Source: DMER01 sp003451645 (lineage in GTDB: Bacteria > Pseudomonadota > Alphaproteobacteria > Micropepsales > Micropepsaceae). Taken from it: 25,842 nt of DNA. The position numbers were made by a program, and so were the translations under genes. The notes under the pieces were generated by a model that was not told where the DNA came from, did no database searches, and saw only the letters and a program-made list of their open reading frames with translations. The stretch is from positions 1 to 25,842 of the forward strand of contig DALYLR010000040.1 in the NCBI GenBank assembly GCA_031976175.1, written 5' to 3'. Shown piece by piece: positions 14,874 to 22,847 of this stretch; positions within the stretch are counted from its first letter, which is position 1; the number at the start of each line of letters is the position of its first letter.

Positions 14874-16058
14874 TCAGTGGACGACCTCAAACAAGCCCGC
14901 CGCGCCCATGCCGCCGCCAATGCACATGGTGACGACCACGTTCTTGGCCTTGCGGCGGCGGCCTTCGAGCAGGGCCGAGCCGGTCAGCCTGGCGCCCGTC
15001 ATGCCAAAGGGGTGGCCGATCGAGATCGAGCCGCCATTGACGTTGAGCTTGTCGTGGGGGATCTCCAGCTTGTCGGCGCAATAAAGCACCTGGCTCGCAA
15101 AGGCCTCGTTCAGCTCCCATAGGTCGATGTCGTGGACCTTGAGGCCGTGGCGCTCCAGAAGCCGAGGCACCGCGAACACAGGGCCGATGCCCATCTCGTC
15201 GGGTTCGCAGCCTGCAACGGCAAAGCCCTTGAAAATGCCGAGCGGTTTGAGACCGCGCTTGGCCGCCTCTTTGCCTTCCATCACGACGACGGCCGCCGCG
15301 CCATCCGACAATTGGCTGGCGTTGCCTGCGGTGATGAACTTGCCCTCGCCCTTGACGGGCTTCAAGCCCGCGAGGCCCTCATAGGTCGTATCCGGGCGGT
15401 TGCATTCGTCCTTTGTGACCGTGTACGGAACAACCTTGGTTTCGCCCGTTTCTTTGTTGGTCATGGTCATCTGGGTTTCCATGGCCACGATCTCGTCGCC
15501 GAACTTGCCCGATTGCTGAGCGGCTGCCGTGCGGCGCTGGCTCTCCAGAGCATAGTGGTCTTGGCGTTCGCGGGTGATGCCATAGCGCTGCGCCACGATG
15601 TCGGCCGTGTCGATCATGGCCATCCACAGAGCTGGCTTCATCTGCATCAGCTTTTCTTCGGTGATGCGGTTGATGTTGATCGAGCCTTGGACGAGCGAGA
15701 TCGATTCCACGCCTGCGCCAATCGCGACCGGCACGCCTTCGTTCAGAACCCGGCCCGCTGCCACCGCAATCGATTGCAAACCGCTTGAGCAGAAGCGGTT
15801 GATCGTGGTGCCGGATGTGGTGACGGGGCAGCCCGCCCATGCGGCTGCAAGCCTGCCGATGTTTTGCCCAGTGGCGCCTTCTGGCAGGCCGCAGCCCATG
15901 ATGACATCTTCGACCTCACCTGGCGCGATCTTGGCGCGCTCGATTGCATGCTTGATTGCGTGGCCCGCCATCGCGGCGCCATGCGTATTGTTGAACCCGC
16001 CGCGATAAGATTTTGCGAGCCCTGTGCGGGCGGTGGAGACAATAACGGCTTCGCGCAT
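14874..16058 (-). CDS. Acetyl-CoA C-acyltransferase (thiolase), 394 aa
   Basis: Thiolytic cleavage of 3-ketoacyl-CoA in fatty-acid beta-oxidation, or the reverse condensation. Catalytic elements are all present: nucleophile Cys90 in NRFCSSGLQ, LWELNEAFA, the GHPFGMTGAR loop with the His, and the second Cys in CIGGGMGAAG. Full length for the family (about 390-400). ATG 16058 follows AAGGAAGG at good spacing. The sequence favours a FadA/FadI-type 3-ketoacyl-CoA thiolase over the biosynthetic PhaA type, but chain-length preference cannot be told. It is followed closely by the GNAT gene. The nearby hotdog thioesterases and patatin lipase give a lipid-metabolism setting, though on the other strand. 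Confidence 0.95.
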   Translation of the reverse strand: MREAVIVSTARTGLAKSYRGGFNNTHGAAMAGHAIKHAIERAKIAPGEVEDVIMGCGLPEGATGQNIGRLAAAWAGCPVTTSGTTINRFCSSGLQSIAVAAGRVLNEGVPVAIGAGVESISLVQGSININRITEEKLMQMKPALWMAMIDTADIVAQRYGITRERQDHYALESQRRTAAAQQSGKFGDEIVAMETQMTMTNKETGETKVVPYTVTKDECNRPDTTYEGLAGLKPVKGEGKFITAGNASQLSDGAAAVVVMEGKEAAKRGLKPLGIFKGFAVAGCEPDEMGIGPVFAVPRLLERHGLKVHDIDLWELNEAFASQVLYCADKLEIPHDKLNVNGGSISIGHPFGMTGARLTGSALLEGRRRKAKNVVVTMCIGGGMGAAGLFEVVH

Positions 16059-16156
16059 CGTGGTGTCCTTCCTTGTTGTGAATGGTGGTGGGCGAGCCTA
16101 ACCCCAGGCGTCGGCGTTTGGCGAGAGGGGATTGGCTCAAATGCCATTCACGAAAA

Positions 16157-16182
16157 AAGGCCCGCAGGTACCTGCGGGCCTT
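16157..16182 (-). terminator. Rho-independent terminator of the Cys/His-rich gene
   Basis: The perfect palindrome from 16157 to 16182 (arms AAGGCCCGCAG and CTGCGGGCCTT around GTAC) is followed on the minus strand by a run of six T (16158-16153). It lies 24 bp after the stop of the minus-strand gene at 16207. Confidence 0.9.
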
Positions 16183-16206
16183 GGCGACGCTCTGGAGACA
16201 AAGCGC

Positions 16207-16833
16207 TTAGCTGTGCTTTTCGCCGGCCTTGTACATCTCGATCAGCTGATGGTCGCTGGGGTCGTTGTTCCAGCGGCGCGGATCATAATAGCCGCGCGGC
16301 AGACGGCCGCGATGATGACCGGACACAGCACCCGGAACCGGGCCTGTGGCCTTCTCCACGACAGGGGCATAAACCGCGACGCCATGGACGCACGTGCCGT
16401 CGGCCAGGCGCGGCAAAGAAGTCACACACTCACCGCTAAAGAGTTTGTGTTCACGCGTCACAACATAGCGGGTTGCGGGCTTCACAGCGCGCTTGGCGTG
16501 GCAAGGGCTACCGCAGCGGCGGGCGCAGCGCGGAGCGCAATGGCGCTTGCACGGATTGCACGCGTAATGACGGCGGGCGTGGTGTTTGCGGACATGGTGA
16601 TGGCGCTTGCCGTAGCAGTGGCGGGCGCCACAGCGCTTGTGCTTCACCGCATGGCCATACACCTTCTTGACGGTGGCCTTGCCAACGCACGCGTTGGATT
16701 TGCAGATTTCCAGGCCAGGATAGGAGTAGCACTTCGCGCAGGTGCCCGCTTGGGCGCTGCCGGCGGTGCCGAGCGTCAGGGCGACAAGCGCGAACAGCGC
16801 CGTCAACCAGGTTACATAAGAACGAATTTGCAT
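16207..16833 (-). CDS. Exported Cys/His/Arg-rich protein of unknown function, 208 aa
   Basis: A signal peptide (about residues 1-29, ending AGSAQA) leads into GTCAKCYSYPGLEICKSNAC. A strongly basic stretch of His, Arg, Lys and Cys follows (KHKRCGARHCYGKRHHHVRK, then HHARRHYACNPC and KRHCAPRCARRC). The C-terminal 80 residues are more ordinary (YVVTREHKLFSGECVTSLPR, DGTCVHGVAVYAPV). There are 14 cysteines in all, several as CxxC or RC/HC pairs. Metal binding or a disulfide-rich periplasmic structure is the natural guess but is not shown. Start ATG 16833 follows AGGA. It ends in a strong terminator and is a single-gene unit. No family recognised. Confidence 0.8.
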   Translation of the reverse strand: MQIRSYVTWLTALFALVALTLGTAGSAQAGTCAKCYSYPGLEICKSNACVGKATVKKVYGHAVKHKRCGARHCYGKRHHHVRKHHARRHYACNPCKRHCAPRCARRCGSPCHAKRAVKPATRYVVTREHKLFSGECVTSLPRLADGTCVHGVAVYAPVVEKATGPVPGAVSGHHRGRLPRGYYDPRRWNNDPSDHQLIEMYKAGEKHS

Positions 16834-17162
16834 TGTGGGTCCTCACTCTCTACTTTGCGAACGGTTGATGAACTGCCCGCGCGGTTCGATGAAGGGCCTG
16901 TCACTGTTTCCGGCGCCCCGCCTCGCCGCCTCAGACAATAGACTCATTACGTCTGCGAGACGCGAAGTCATGAACTTTGTTCAACAAAACATGCGGCCAA
17001 TTGTCAACCAATTAACTATGAATTTTATCACGAATAACCTTGACAGCGCGATGTTGACAAATAGGCCACAGGGTTAATGCGGATGAGCGTTTTACGTTCG
17101 GCACCTGCTGCATTGTGGCCTTGCTGTGAACTAGTCTTTGTCGTTGAACCTGGAGGCTTCAG
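16834..17162. other. Intergenic region, 329 bp, AT-richer
   Basis: It separates the divergent Cys/His-rich gene and the haloalkane dehalogenase-like gene. I see no convincing gene. TTGACA occurs on the plus strand at 17040-17045 and 17054-17059 and on the minus strand at 17007-17002. None has a good -10 at 16-18 bp, so no promoter is called. The stretch around 16970-17045 is clearly richer in A+T than its surroundings. Confidence 0.5.
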
Positions 17163-18071
17163 ATGACGCAAGAGGTCTTGAGAACACCGGAGGAGCGCTT
17201 CGCCTCCCTCCCAGATTATCCGTATACGCCGCATTACCTGCAGAACAGCTCGGCGGGCGGTTTGCGTCAGCATTATATCGACGCGCGCCCTGAAGGCGGT
17301 CCTGGGCAGCCCGGCGTGGTCTTGTGTCTGCATGGGGAGCCCACTTGGGCGTTTCTTTACCGGCGCATGATCCCCGTGTTCACGCGCGCGGGGCACCGCG
17401 TTGTGGCGCCCGATTGGTTTGGGTTCGGACGGTCCGACAAACCCGTCGATGACCGCTGGTATAGTTTTGGTCAGCACCGTCGCTCAATGCTTGCCTTCAT
17501 CGAGGCAATGGACCTGCGGGACATCACCTTGGTCGTCCAGGATTGGGGCGGGCTCTTGGGCCTGACCTTGCCGATGGAGATGCCGGAGCGGTTCAGCCGT
17601 CTGCTCGTCATGAATACCTGCCTTGCCACAGGTGCGCCTATCAGTCCGGGCTTTGACGCCTGGCGCGCATACGCCAATGCCAATCCTGACATGGCCGTGG
17701 GCCCGTTGATGAAGCGCGCGACACCGATCCTGACCGAGGCTGAGGTTGCGGCCTATGATGCTCCGTTCCCGGATCAACGCTACAAGGCCGGCGTGCGCCG
17801 CTTCCCGCAAATGGTGATGACTTCACCTGAGATGGAGGGCGCGGATATCTCGCGTCATGCCGTGCAATGGTGGTGGCAGGCGTGGCGCGGGCAGACCTTT
17901 ATGGCGGTCGGCGCTCAGGACCCGGTCCTCGGGCCCCCGGTCATGGAGCAGTTGCGCAGCCAAATTCGCGGCTGTCCCTCACCCATGATCATTCCCGACG
18001 CCGGGCACTTCGTCCAGGAATGGGGCGCCCCGGTGGCGGAACACGCGCTCGCTACCTTTGCCCGAGGATAG
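17163..18071 (+). CDS. Haloalkane dehalogenase-like alpha/beta-hydrolase, 302 aa
   Basis: Resembles subfamily HLD-I enzymes, which hydrolyse haloalkanes to an alcohol plus halide. Visible elements: oxyanion-hole segment LHGEPTWAFLYRRMIP (about residues 56-71), APDWFGFGRSDKP, nucleophile Asp127 followed by halide-contact Trp128 in VVQDWGGLLGL, a second candidate halide Trp167 in FDAWRAY, catalytic acid Asp253 in VGAQDPVLG, and His282 in PDAGHFVQEWG. All three catalytic residues are in place and the length is normal (about 300). ATG 17163 follows GGAGG by six bases. Substrate range is unknown; close relatives also include epoxide hydrolases, but Trp after the nucleophile favours a dehalogenase. 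Confidence 0.88.
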   Translation: MTQEVLRTPEERFASLPDYPYTPHYLQNSSAGGLRQHYIDARPEGGPGQPGVVLCLHGEPTWAFLYRRMIPVFTRAGHRVVAPDWFGFGRSDKPVDDRWYSFGQHRRSMLAFIEAMDLRDITLVVQDWGGLLGLTLPMEMPERFSRLLVMNTCLATGAPISPGFDAWRAYANANPDMAVGPLMKRATPILTEAEVAAYDAPFPDQRYKAGVRRFPQMVMTSPEMEGADISRHAVQWWWQAWRGQTFMAVGAQDPVLGPPVMEQLRSQIRGCPSPMIIPDAGHFVQEWGAPVAEHALATFARG

Positions 18072-18159
18072 AGGGATTGCGGACGACCCCGCACCTCTGT
18101 CACCGTCACTTGGCTGGCGCGCATGGCCTGCGCCGGCCCATAACCAGGAGGACTGCGCG

Positions 18160-18495
18160 ATGGCTGAACCCCTTGCCTATTATGTTGAGGACATCAAGAA
18201 ATATGCCCCTGCCGTCAACGAGGCGGCTGTCCAAGGGATCGTGAAGCATTTGGGCATCGCGCTGCATAAGAAGGATTCCTCCCTCGTCTCCGCCTCCGAC
18301 CCAACCGAGCTCGCCCGTGTCAGGGACGGGTTCATGAAAAAGAAGATGGCCCTCACCCACACCGATGCCGAACTCGATGCGGCCCTCAAAGAGGTCTTGG
18401 AGCGCCTCAAGGCGGACCGCACCAAAGAACGGGTCACCGTGTGCTATCTGCTGGCTGAGAAGTTTGGCAAGCTCGACCTCTTCGTGAAGGCTTGA
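18160..18495 (+). CDS. DUF2853-family protein, 111 aa
   Basis: It opens MAEPLAYYVEDIKKYAPAVN and continues VKHLGIALHKKDSSLVSASD, PTELARVRDGFMKKKMALTH, matching the small alpha-helical DUF2853 family whose function is unknown. ATG 18160 follows AGGAGG; the in-frame region upstream is untranslated. It lies 88 bp after the dehalogenase-like gene and 34 bp before the first hotdog thioesterase, on the same strand. No signal peptide, so cytoplasmic. Confidence 0.88.
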   Translation: MAEPLAYYVEDIKKYAPAVNEAAVQGIVKHLGIALHKKDSSLVSASDPTELARVRDGFMKKKMALTHTDAELDAALKEVLERLKADRTKERVTVCYLLAEKFGKLDLFVKA

Positions 18496-18529
18496 AGTGC
18501 GCCGGGCCTGGCGGTAAACGGATCGGATC

Positions 18530-18949
18530 ATGGCATTGATCTATCCGGAGCCGCCCCCGGGATATGAGGCGGTCTTTCCTCAATCGGGCTTCAACGCCTA
18601 TGCGGGTCCCATCTTCCGCAAGGTGGATGGGGACCATTTTCTGTTCACTATTCAGGCGCAGCATCTGAACGCAGGCGACGCCCTTCACGGCGGCATGGCC
18701 ATGGCCATGGCCGATGTTGTCATGGGCCGCACAGTGCGTCTGGCGATCGAGCCTGACCGGGCGGCAACCATCTCGCTCAATTGCGATTTTCTGGCCGGCG
18801 CCAAATTGGGTGATCAAGTGATCGGCAGGGCACAGATTGCCCGGCGCACGCGCACGATCGTCTTCATCAATTCTCAGCTCAGCGTGAATGACAAGCTGAT
18901 CCTGACCGCCAGCGGCATCTGGAAAATCGTCACCCAGAGCGAGGCCTGA
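18530..18949 (+). CDS. PaaI-family hotdog thioesterase, 139 aa
   Basis: Single hotdog domain. The motif LNAGDALHGGMAMAMADVVM holds the HGG turn and the acidic Asp of the central helix, followed by ISLNCDFLAGAKLGDQVIG and RRTRTIVFINSQL strands. Family members hydrolyse acyl- or aryl-acyl-CoA thioesters. The stop is five bases before the next hotdog gene, with which it shares the RRTR(T/E)IVF strand and WKI tail, so the two look like diverged tandem duplicates that could form a heteromer. Substrate unknown. Confidence 0.9.
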   Translation: MALIYPEPPPGYEAVFPQSGFNAYAGPIFRKVDGDHFLFTIQAQHLNAGDALHGGMAMAMADVVMGRTVRLAIEPDRAATISLNCDFLAGAKLGDQVIGRAQIARRTRTIVFINSQLSVNDKLILTASGIWKIVTQSEA

Positions 18950-18954
18950 CCTCG

Positions 18955-19407
18955 ATGGCCGCTTGGACCTATCAGCCGGTTGAGCCAGCACGCGCGGTGC
19001 CTGCGCCTTCCGGCTGGGAGCAAGCGGTGCAGTTCGATCCGTTCGAGGCCTTTATGGGGCCCTATTTTGTGCGGTTCCCGGACGGTCAGCGCGAGATGGG
19101 CTTCTTTGTTGACGACCGGCATACCAATGTGTCGGGCTATGCACATGGCGGCGCCTTGATGACGTTTTCGGACGCCGTTCTGGGTTTCAAGGTGTGGGAC
19201 GAGACGGACCGCGCCCCATGCGTCACTATTAGTCAGCAGACGAACTTTGTCGGCTCAGGCCGTCTCGGCGATTTTGTCGTGTGCCGCCCCGTGCTCGTAC
19301 GGCGCACCCGCGAGATCGTTTTTGTCCGCGGCGACTTTTTCGCCGGCGACAAGATTGTCTTTACCGCTCAGAGCGCTTGGAAAATCCTGGGCGCGGGCGG
19401 CGCTTAA
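18955..19407 (+). CDS. PaaI-family hotdog thioesterase, second copy, 150 aa
   Basis: The motif NVSGYAHGGALMTFSDAVLG carries the HGG turn and the helix acidic residue (Asp). ISQQTNFVGSGRLGDFVVCR and RRTREIVFVRGDFF mirror the preceding protein. It has a longer, Pro-rich N-terminus (WTYQPVEPARAVPAPSG). ATG 18955 is five bases after the upstream stop and lacks a clear ribosome site, so it is probably translated by coupling. Substrate unknown. Confidence 0.9.
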   Translation: MAAWTYQPVEPARAVPAPSGWEQAVQFDPFEAFMGPYFVRFPDGQREMGFFVDDRHTNVSGYAHGGALMTFSDAVLGFKVWDETDRAPCVTISQQTNFVGSGRLGDFVVCRPVLVRRTREIVFVRGDFFAGDKIVFTAQSAWKILGAGGA

Positions 19408-19459
19408 GGCGCAGTTCAGCTTAACGGGCGGGAAAGGCTCTTTGTGGCAGATTTCCGCC

Positions 19460-20167
19460 ATGACCCCGCATCCGCCGCTTCCTCTCAGTTTAGATGTCTC
19501 TTCTTTGGCTCACGGCGTGCCTCAGGCTCAGGCGCGCCAAATGCTGCATGCCGCAGCCCTTCTGGGCGTGGAGTGGTTGATAGTCCGCGGTATGCCTGAC
19601 GCCACGCTGATCGCACCCGTATGCCGCCGCCACCCTGGCCTGCGGGTTGCTCTGATGATGTCCGGGGAGGGGTGGGCCCACGATGGTCCAGCAATCGACA
19701 CGGTCGTCACCACCCTCTTCGGCCGGCTGGGCCGGGATCACCTCGATGCCGTTTTTCTGCCGGCAGATTCTGTTGGCAAATCGCCGTGGCAGCGGCTCAT
19801 GGCCCTTCGTGACACCGGCGCAGTCCTGATGACAGGAGCGCGCGTCACAAGCCCGCAGGACGCCTTGCACTGCGCCGCATCGCCAGACATCGATGCGTTG
19901 TCCTTGGACCTCGGCGCGAGCATGACGTCATGGCAGGATATGGCCCTGAGCCATGCGCGGTCCTCTTTCGGCGGGCGCCCTGTCTTCGCCAATTTAGAGG
20001 TCCCGCATCACGCCGCCGTACAAGCGCTCAGTTCACTGAGGTTTGTTTCGCATGTGAGCATGCGCCCCGCCAATGCTACCCAGATTGCCTTGGGCCTCGA
20101 TGCCGCACGCGCATTTGTGCGTGCGCGTCATGGGGCGCAATTCCTTGCCCTTGCCGAGGCTGCATAA
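19460..20167 (+). CDS. Aldo/keto-reductase-like (TIM-barrel) protein, divergent, about 235 aa
   Basis: Weakly recognisable. The rhythm QARQMLHAAALLGVEWLIVR, GRLGRDHLDAVFLPAD, WQRLMALRDTGAVLMTGARV and PDIDALSLDLGA follows aldo/keto reductase strands 2 and 4-6. It is shorter than the usual 280-320 residues, and the Asp-Tyr-Lys-His catalytic tetrad is not visible, so it may not be a reductase. The start is uncertain: ATG 19460 has no ribosome site, while TTG 19442 in frame has GGGAAAGG six bases ahead and would add six residues. It is followed by the patatin gene 12 bp on. Confidence 0.6.
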   Translation: MTPHPPLPLSLDVSSLAHGVPQAQARQMLHAAALLGVEWLIVRGMPDATLIAPVCRRHPGLRVALMMSGEGWAHDGPAIDTVVTTLFGRLGRDHLDAVFLPADSVGKSPWQRLMALRDTGAVLMTGARVTSPQDALHCAASPDIDALSLDLGASMTSWQDMALSHARSSFGGRPVFANLEVPHHAAVQALSSLRFVSHVSMRPANATQIALGLDAARAFVRARHGAQFLALAEAA

Positions 20168-20179
20168 GGGTCTGTCACC

Positions 20180-22126
20180 ATGCCTTGGCCGTCGCGCCTG
20201 TCCCGATTGCAGCAATCAGCGAGCCTGGTTGCCAAGGCCTCGGGGACGCGCTTGGGTAAGGCTGTGGATTTGAGCGGCAGCGCGTTGCGCAAAAGTGCAG
20301 CCGCCGCCGCCCAAGGGGGTAAGGCTATGGCGTTTTGGTCTTTTGGCGGGGGCGGGACCGCGGGCGATTTGCATGTCCCCCGGGAGCTTGAAACCCAGTT
20401 GCAGCGGTTTCCGCTCACGCAGGATATCGGCGCGCGGGCCATCCGCGCGCTGGTCAGCGAGGCCTCCTGGTTCAGCCTGCCGGGCGGGACCATCCTGCCG
20501 CGCGACGGCGACAATGACAGTGCCGTGTTCCTGGTCATTAGCGGCGCACTCGGCGTCTATGCCAATGACGACAGCGAGGCCGATCGCTTCGTCGCGCATA
20601 TCCCGGCTGGCGAGATGGTCGGCGAAATGTCCATGCTGTCGGGCGAGTCGCACTCGGCGACCCTGGTGGCCTTGCGCGACTCTCAAATGCTGCGTCTTCC
20701 TAAAGAAGCGTTCGAGCGCTTGATGGCGCGCCATCCGCGCCTGTCCTTGAATATGATGCGCATCCTGGTCCGCCGTTTACGCAACACCACGGGGCGCTCG
20801 GCCAAAACGATCAAGGCGCGCAGTCTGGCGATCATCCCCTTGCACAATGGTGCGCAGAGCCTGGACCTCGCTCAGCGTCTCAGCACAGCTCTGCGCAATC
20901 TGTCCTTGTCCGTTGAGATGATCCGGCCAGCCGAGAGTGGCCAGGCCCCGACCGTCGTGGAGGCGAGCCATGACATCGTCCTCTATGCAAGTGAGCATGC
21001 CGATGGCGCGTGGACGCAATATTGCTTGCGGCAGGCGGACCGGGTGTTGTTGGTCGCGGCTGAGGGGATGCCCATCCCATCCCATCCATTTATCGGGATG
21101 CCAGAGGGCCGGATCAAACGGCAGATGCCGGAGCTGGTCGTTATGCGGGCCTCGCAAGGCGCGCCGAAATATCCGGAACTCACCCACAAGATCGCTTCGG
21201 CTTATAGTTTGCACCACTACATCTGCCCGCAGTCCCCCGGCGACGTGCAGCGCTTGGCACGGGTATTGACGGGCCGCTCGGTGGGCTTGGTGCTCGCGGG
21301 CGGCGGCGCGCGCGGCTTTGCGCATATCGGCATTATCCGCGCCTTGCGTGAGGCTGGCGTGCCCTTCGATTTGGTCGCTGGCGCCAGCATGGGGGCGATT
21401 GTGGGGGCCTGCGTCGCTATGGGCTGGAATGACGAGGAAATCTACGCCCGCATGCATGAGGCCTTCGTCAAGAACAAGCCCTTGTCCGACTTCACCTTGC
21501 CTTTGGTCTCGGTGTTCCGTGGGCAGAAGGTGACGCGCATGCTTCAGGAGAATTTCGGCGATCTGCGGATCGAGGAATTGCGCCTGCCCTTTCTGTGCAC
21601 CTCCAGCGATCTATCATCCGGCACCACGCATGTGCACCGCACGGGCCCCGTCTGGCGGGCCTTGCGGGCGAGCGTGGCGATCCCAGGCCTTCTGCCGCCC
21701 GTGGTGGAGGAGGGGCGCCTCCTGGTCGATGGCGGCCTCATGAACAACTTTCCCGTCGATGAGATCGCGCGCCTTAGCCGCGGGCCCATCGTGGGGATCG
21801 ACGTGGCGGGGGAGGAGAATTTCTCCGCGCTTGAGGACGATATCGAAGGGCGCACCTGGTGGCGGCTGTGGCGCGATCAGATGACCCGCAAAGGCGCGCC
21901 CTCTATCGTCTCGATCCTGATGCGCTCGGGGACCGTCGGCAACGAGGCCATCCGGCGGCAGGCGCGGTCCATGACCGATTTCCTCCTCGATCCGCCATTG
22001 CCAGGCATTTATCTGCGTTCCTGGAAGGCTTTCGATCAGGCCGTCGAGCTCGGCTATGCCCATGCGGCCGAGATGATCGAGCAAGACGGCCTCAACTTCC
22101 TCTGGGCGGTCAAGGGGACGGGGTAG
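20180..22126 (+). CDS. Patatin-like phospholipase with cNMP-binding-type domain, 648 aa
   Basis: NTE/RssA-type serine lipase. Residues 1-60 are a basic, low-complexity head. A cyclic-nucleotide-binding fold spans about 75-200, with GEMVGEMSMLSGESHSATLV; the Arg that normally contacts the cNMP phosphate is not in its place (SHSA). A middle domain spans about 215-350. The patatin domain has oxyanion loop GGGARG (374-379), nucleophile Ser403 in GASMG, and the dyad Asp517 in DGG. The lipase is therefore probably active on phospholipids or lysophospholipids at the membrane, while cyclic-nucleotide control is doubtful. Its last 44 coding bases and the ten after them recur at 23519-23571. Confidence 0.93.
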   Translation: MPWPSRLSRLQQSASLVAKASGTRLGKAVDLSGSALRKSAAAAAQGGKAMAFWSFGGGGTAGDLHVPRELETQLQRFPLTQDIGARAIRALVSEASWFSLPGGTILPRDGDNDSAVFLVISGALGVYANDDSEADRFVAHIPAGEMVGEMSMLSGESHSATLVALRDSQMLRLPKEAFERLMARHPRLSLNMMRILVRRLRNTTGRSAKTIKARSLAIIPLHNGAQSLDLAQRLSTALRNLSLSVEMIRPAESGQAPTVVEASHDIVLYASEHADGAWTQYCLRQADRVLLVAAEGMPIPSHPFIGMPEGRIKRQMPELVVMRASQGAPKYPELTHKIASAYSLHHYICPQSPGDVQRLARVLTGRSVGLVLAGGGARGFAHIGIIRALREAGVPFDLVAGASMGAIVGACVAMGWNDEEIYARMHEAFVKNKPLSDFTLPLVSVFRGQKVTRMLQENFGDLRIEELRLPFLCTSSDLSSGTTHVHRTGPVWRALRASVAIPGLLPPVVEEGRLLVDGGLMNNFPVDEIARLSRGPIVGIDVAGEENFSALEDDIEGRTWWRLWRDQMTRKGAPSIVSILMRSGTVGNEAIRRQARSMTDFLLDPPLPGIYLRSWKAFDQAVELGYAHAAEMIEQDGLNFLWAVKGTG

Positions 22127-22136
22127 GGGGCGTCAC
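22083..22136 (+). repeat. Imperfect direct repeat, left copy (patatin 3' end)
   Basis: About 48 of 54 aligned positions match 23519-23571, with five mismatches and one single-base gap. This copy is the real end of the patatin gene (DGLNFLWAVKGTG then TAG) plus ten bases, and it reaches into the stop of the GST gene. Confidence 0.85.
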
Positions 22137-22759
22137 GTGTTTGCCTGCAATGCCATCTCGTCGCTGACCGCGCGGCGCACAGCACTGCGCTCGGTGTTGG
22201 CGGCGAAGTAGGCATCAACATTGGGCCATGCCGCTAAGTCCGTCCCGATCCTCTTGAGAAGCATCAAGGCCCACGTCAAATAGGCATCCGCCACGGAAAA
22301 CCGCTCCGCGACCAGCGCCGTTCTCCCCGCGAGCTTCCCATTCAGATAGGCCATCTTGGCGGGGATCAGGGTTTTCACGAACTCTTTCGCCTCCGGGGGC
22401 GATGTTGGGGCAAAGAGTGTCCAAAAGACCTGCTTGTGCACCTCGCTGCCAACATAGGACAGCCAGGACTGCAATTCATAGCGTGCAAAGCCTCCCGGCG
22501 CAGGGGCCAGCGCGCCCGCCGGCGCCAGGTCTGCAATGTATTGCAATACGGCTGCGTTCTCAGTCAGTGCTGTGCCATCGCCGAGGACAAGTGTGGGGAC
22601 CTGACCCTTAGCCGTCACATCGTAATAGTTTCCGCCGCCTTCAATTTCTTTGGATTGCAAGGTCACGCGGCGATAGTCCGCGGGAATATCAGCTTCGTAA
22701 AGAGCAATGCGCGATGCCAGAGAGCACGCCATGGGCGCAAAATAGAGCGTCAGAGCCAT
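22133..22759 (-). CDS. Beta-class-like glutathione S-transferase, 208 aa
   Basis: N-terminal thioredoxin-like domain starting MALTLYFAPMACSLASRIAL. The Cys at residue 12 sits where beta-class GSTs have their catalytic Cys. VPTLVLGDGTALTENAAVLQYI carries the cis-Pro and the glutathione-binding Glu/Asn. The helical C-domain has FSVADAYLTWAL, the usual N-capping Asp motif. It conjugates or reduces using glutathione; substrate unknown. ATG 22759 is preferred to the GTG two codons earlier because it begins the fold and has AAGGA at usable spacing. It is divergent from the TetR gene, a common regulator/target arrangement. Confidence 0.92.
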   Translation of the reverse strand: MALTLYFAPMACSLASRIALYEADIPADYRRVTLQSKEIEGGGNYYDVTAKGQVPTLVLGDGTALTENAAVLQYIADLAPAGALAPAPGGFARYELQSWLSYVGSEVHKQVFWTLFAPTSPPEAKEFVKTLIPAKMAYLNGKLAGRTALVAERFSVADAYLTWALMLLKRIGTDLAAWPNVDAYFAANTERSAVRRAVSDEMALQANT

Positions 22760-22771
22760 TATCACGTTTCC

Positions 22772-22800
22772 TTGAAGGATTATGGAACGATCAGTATAAT
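22772..22800 (+). promoter_or_regulatory. Predicted sigma70-type promoter of the TetR gene
   Basis: -35 TTGAAG (22772-22777), 17-bp spacer and a consensus -10 TATAAT (22795-22800). It lies in the 88-bp divergent region between GST and TetR and overlaps the GST ribosome site. Confidence 0.6.
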
Positions 22801-22847
22801 ATCAGAAAACTGGCTCAACGCAACGATTATGTATCGAATGGTATGAA

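Noticed and set aside
15132..15788. Plus-strand frame of 218 codons
   Set aside because: Antisense to the thiolase, whose catalytic motifs are all present.
16835..17077. Possible 80-codon plus-strand gene in the intergenic region
   Set aside because: No ribosome site, no domain, and it crosses the AT-rich regulatory stretch.
16970..17085. CtrA-like TTAA sites and TTGACA boxes
   Set aside because: Spacing does not match a full CtrA site, and no -10 pairs with the TTGACA boxes, so no site was called.
20777..21457. Minus-strand frame of 226 codons
   Set aside because: Antisense to the patatin gene; no recognisable features.
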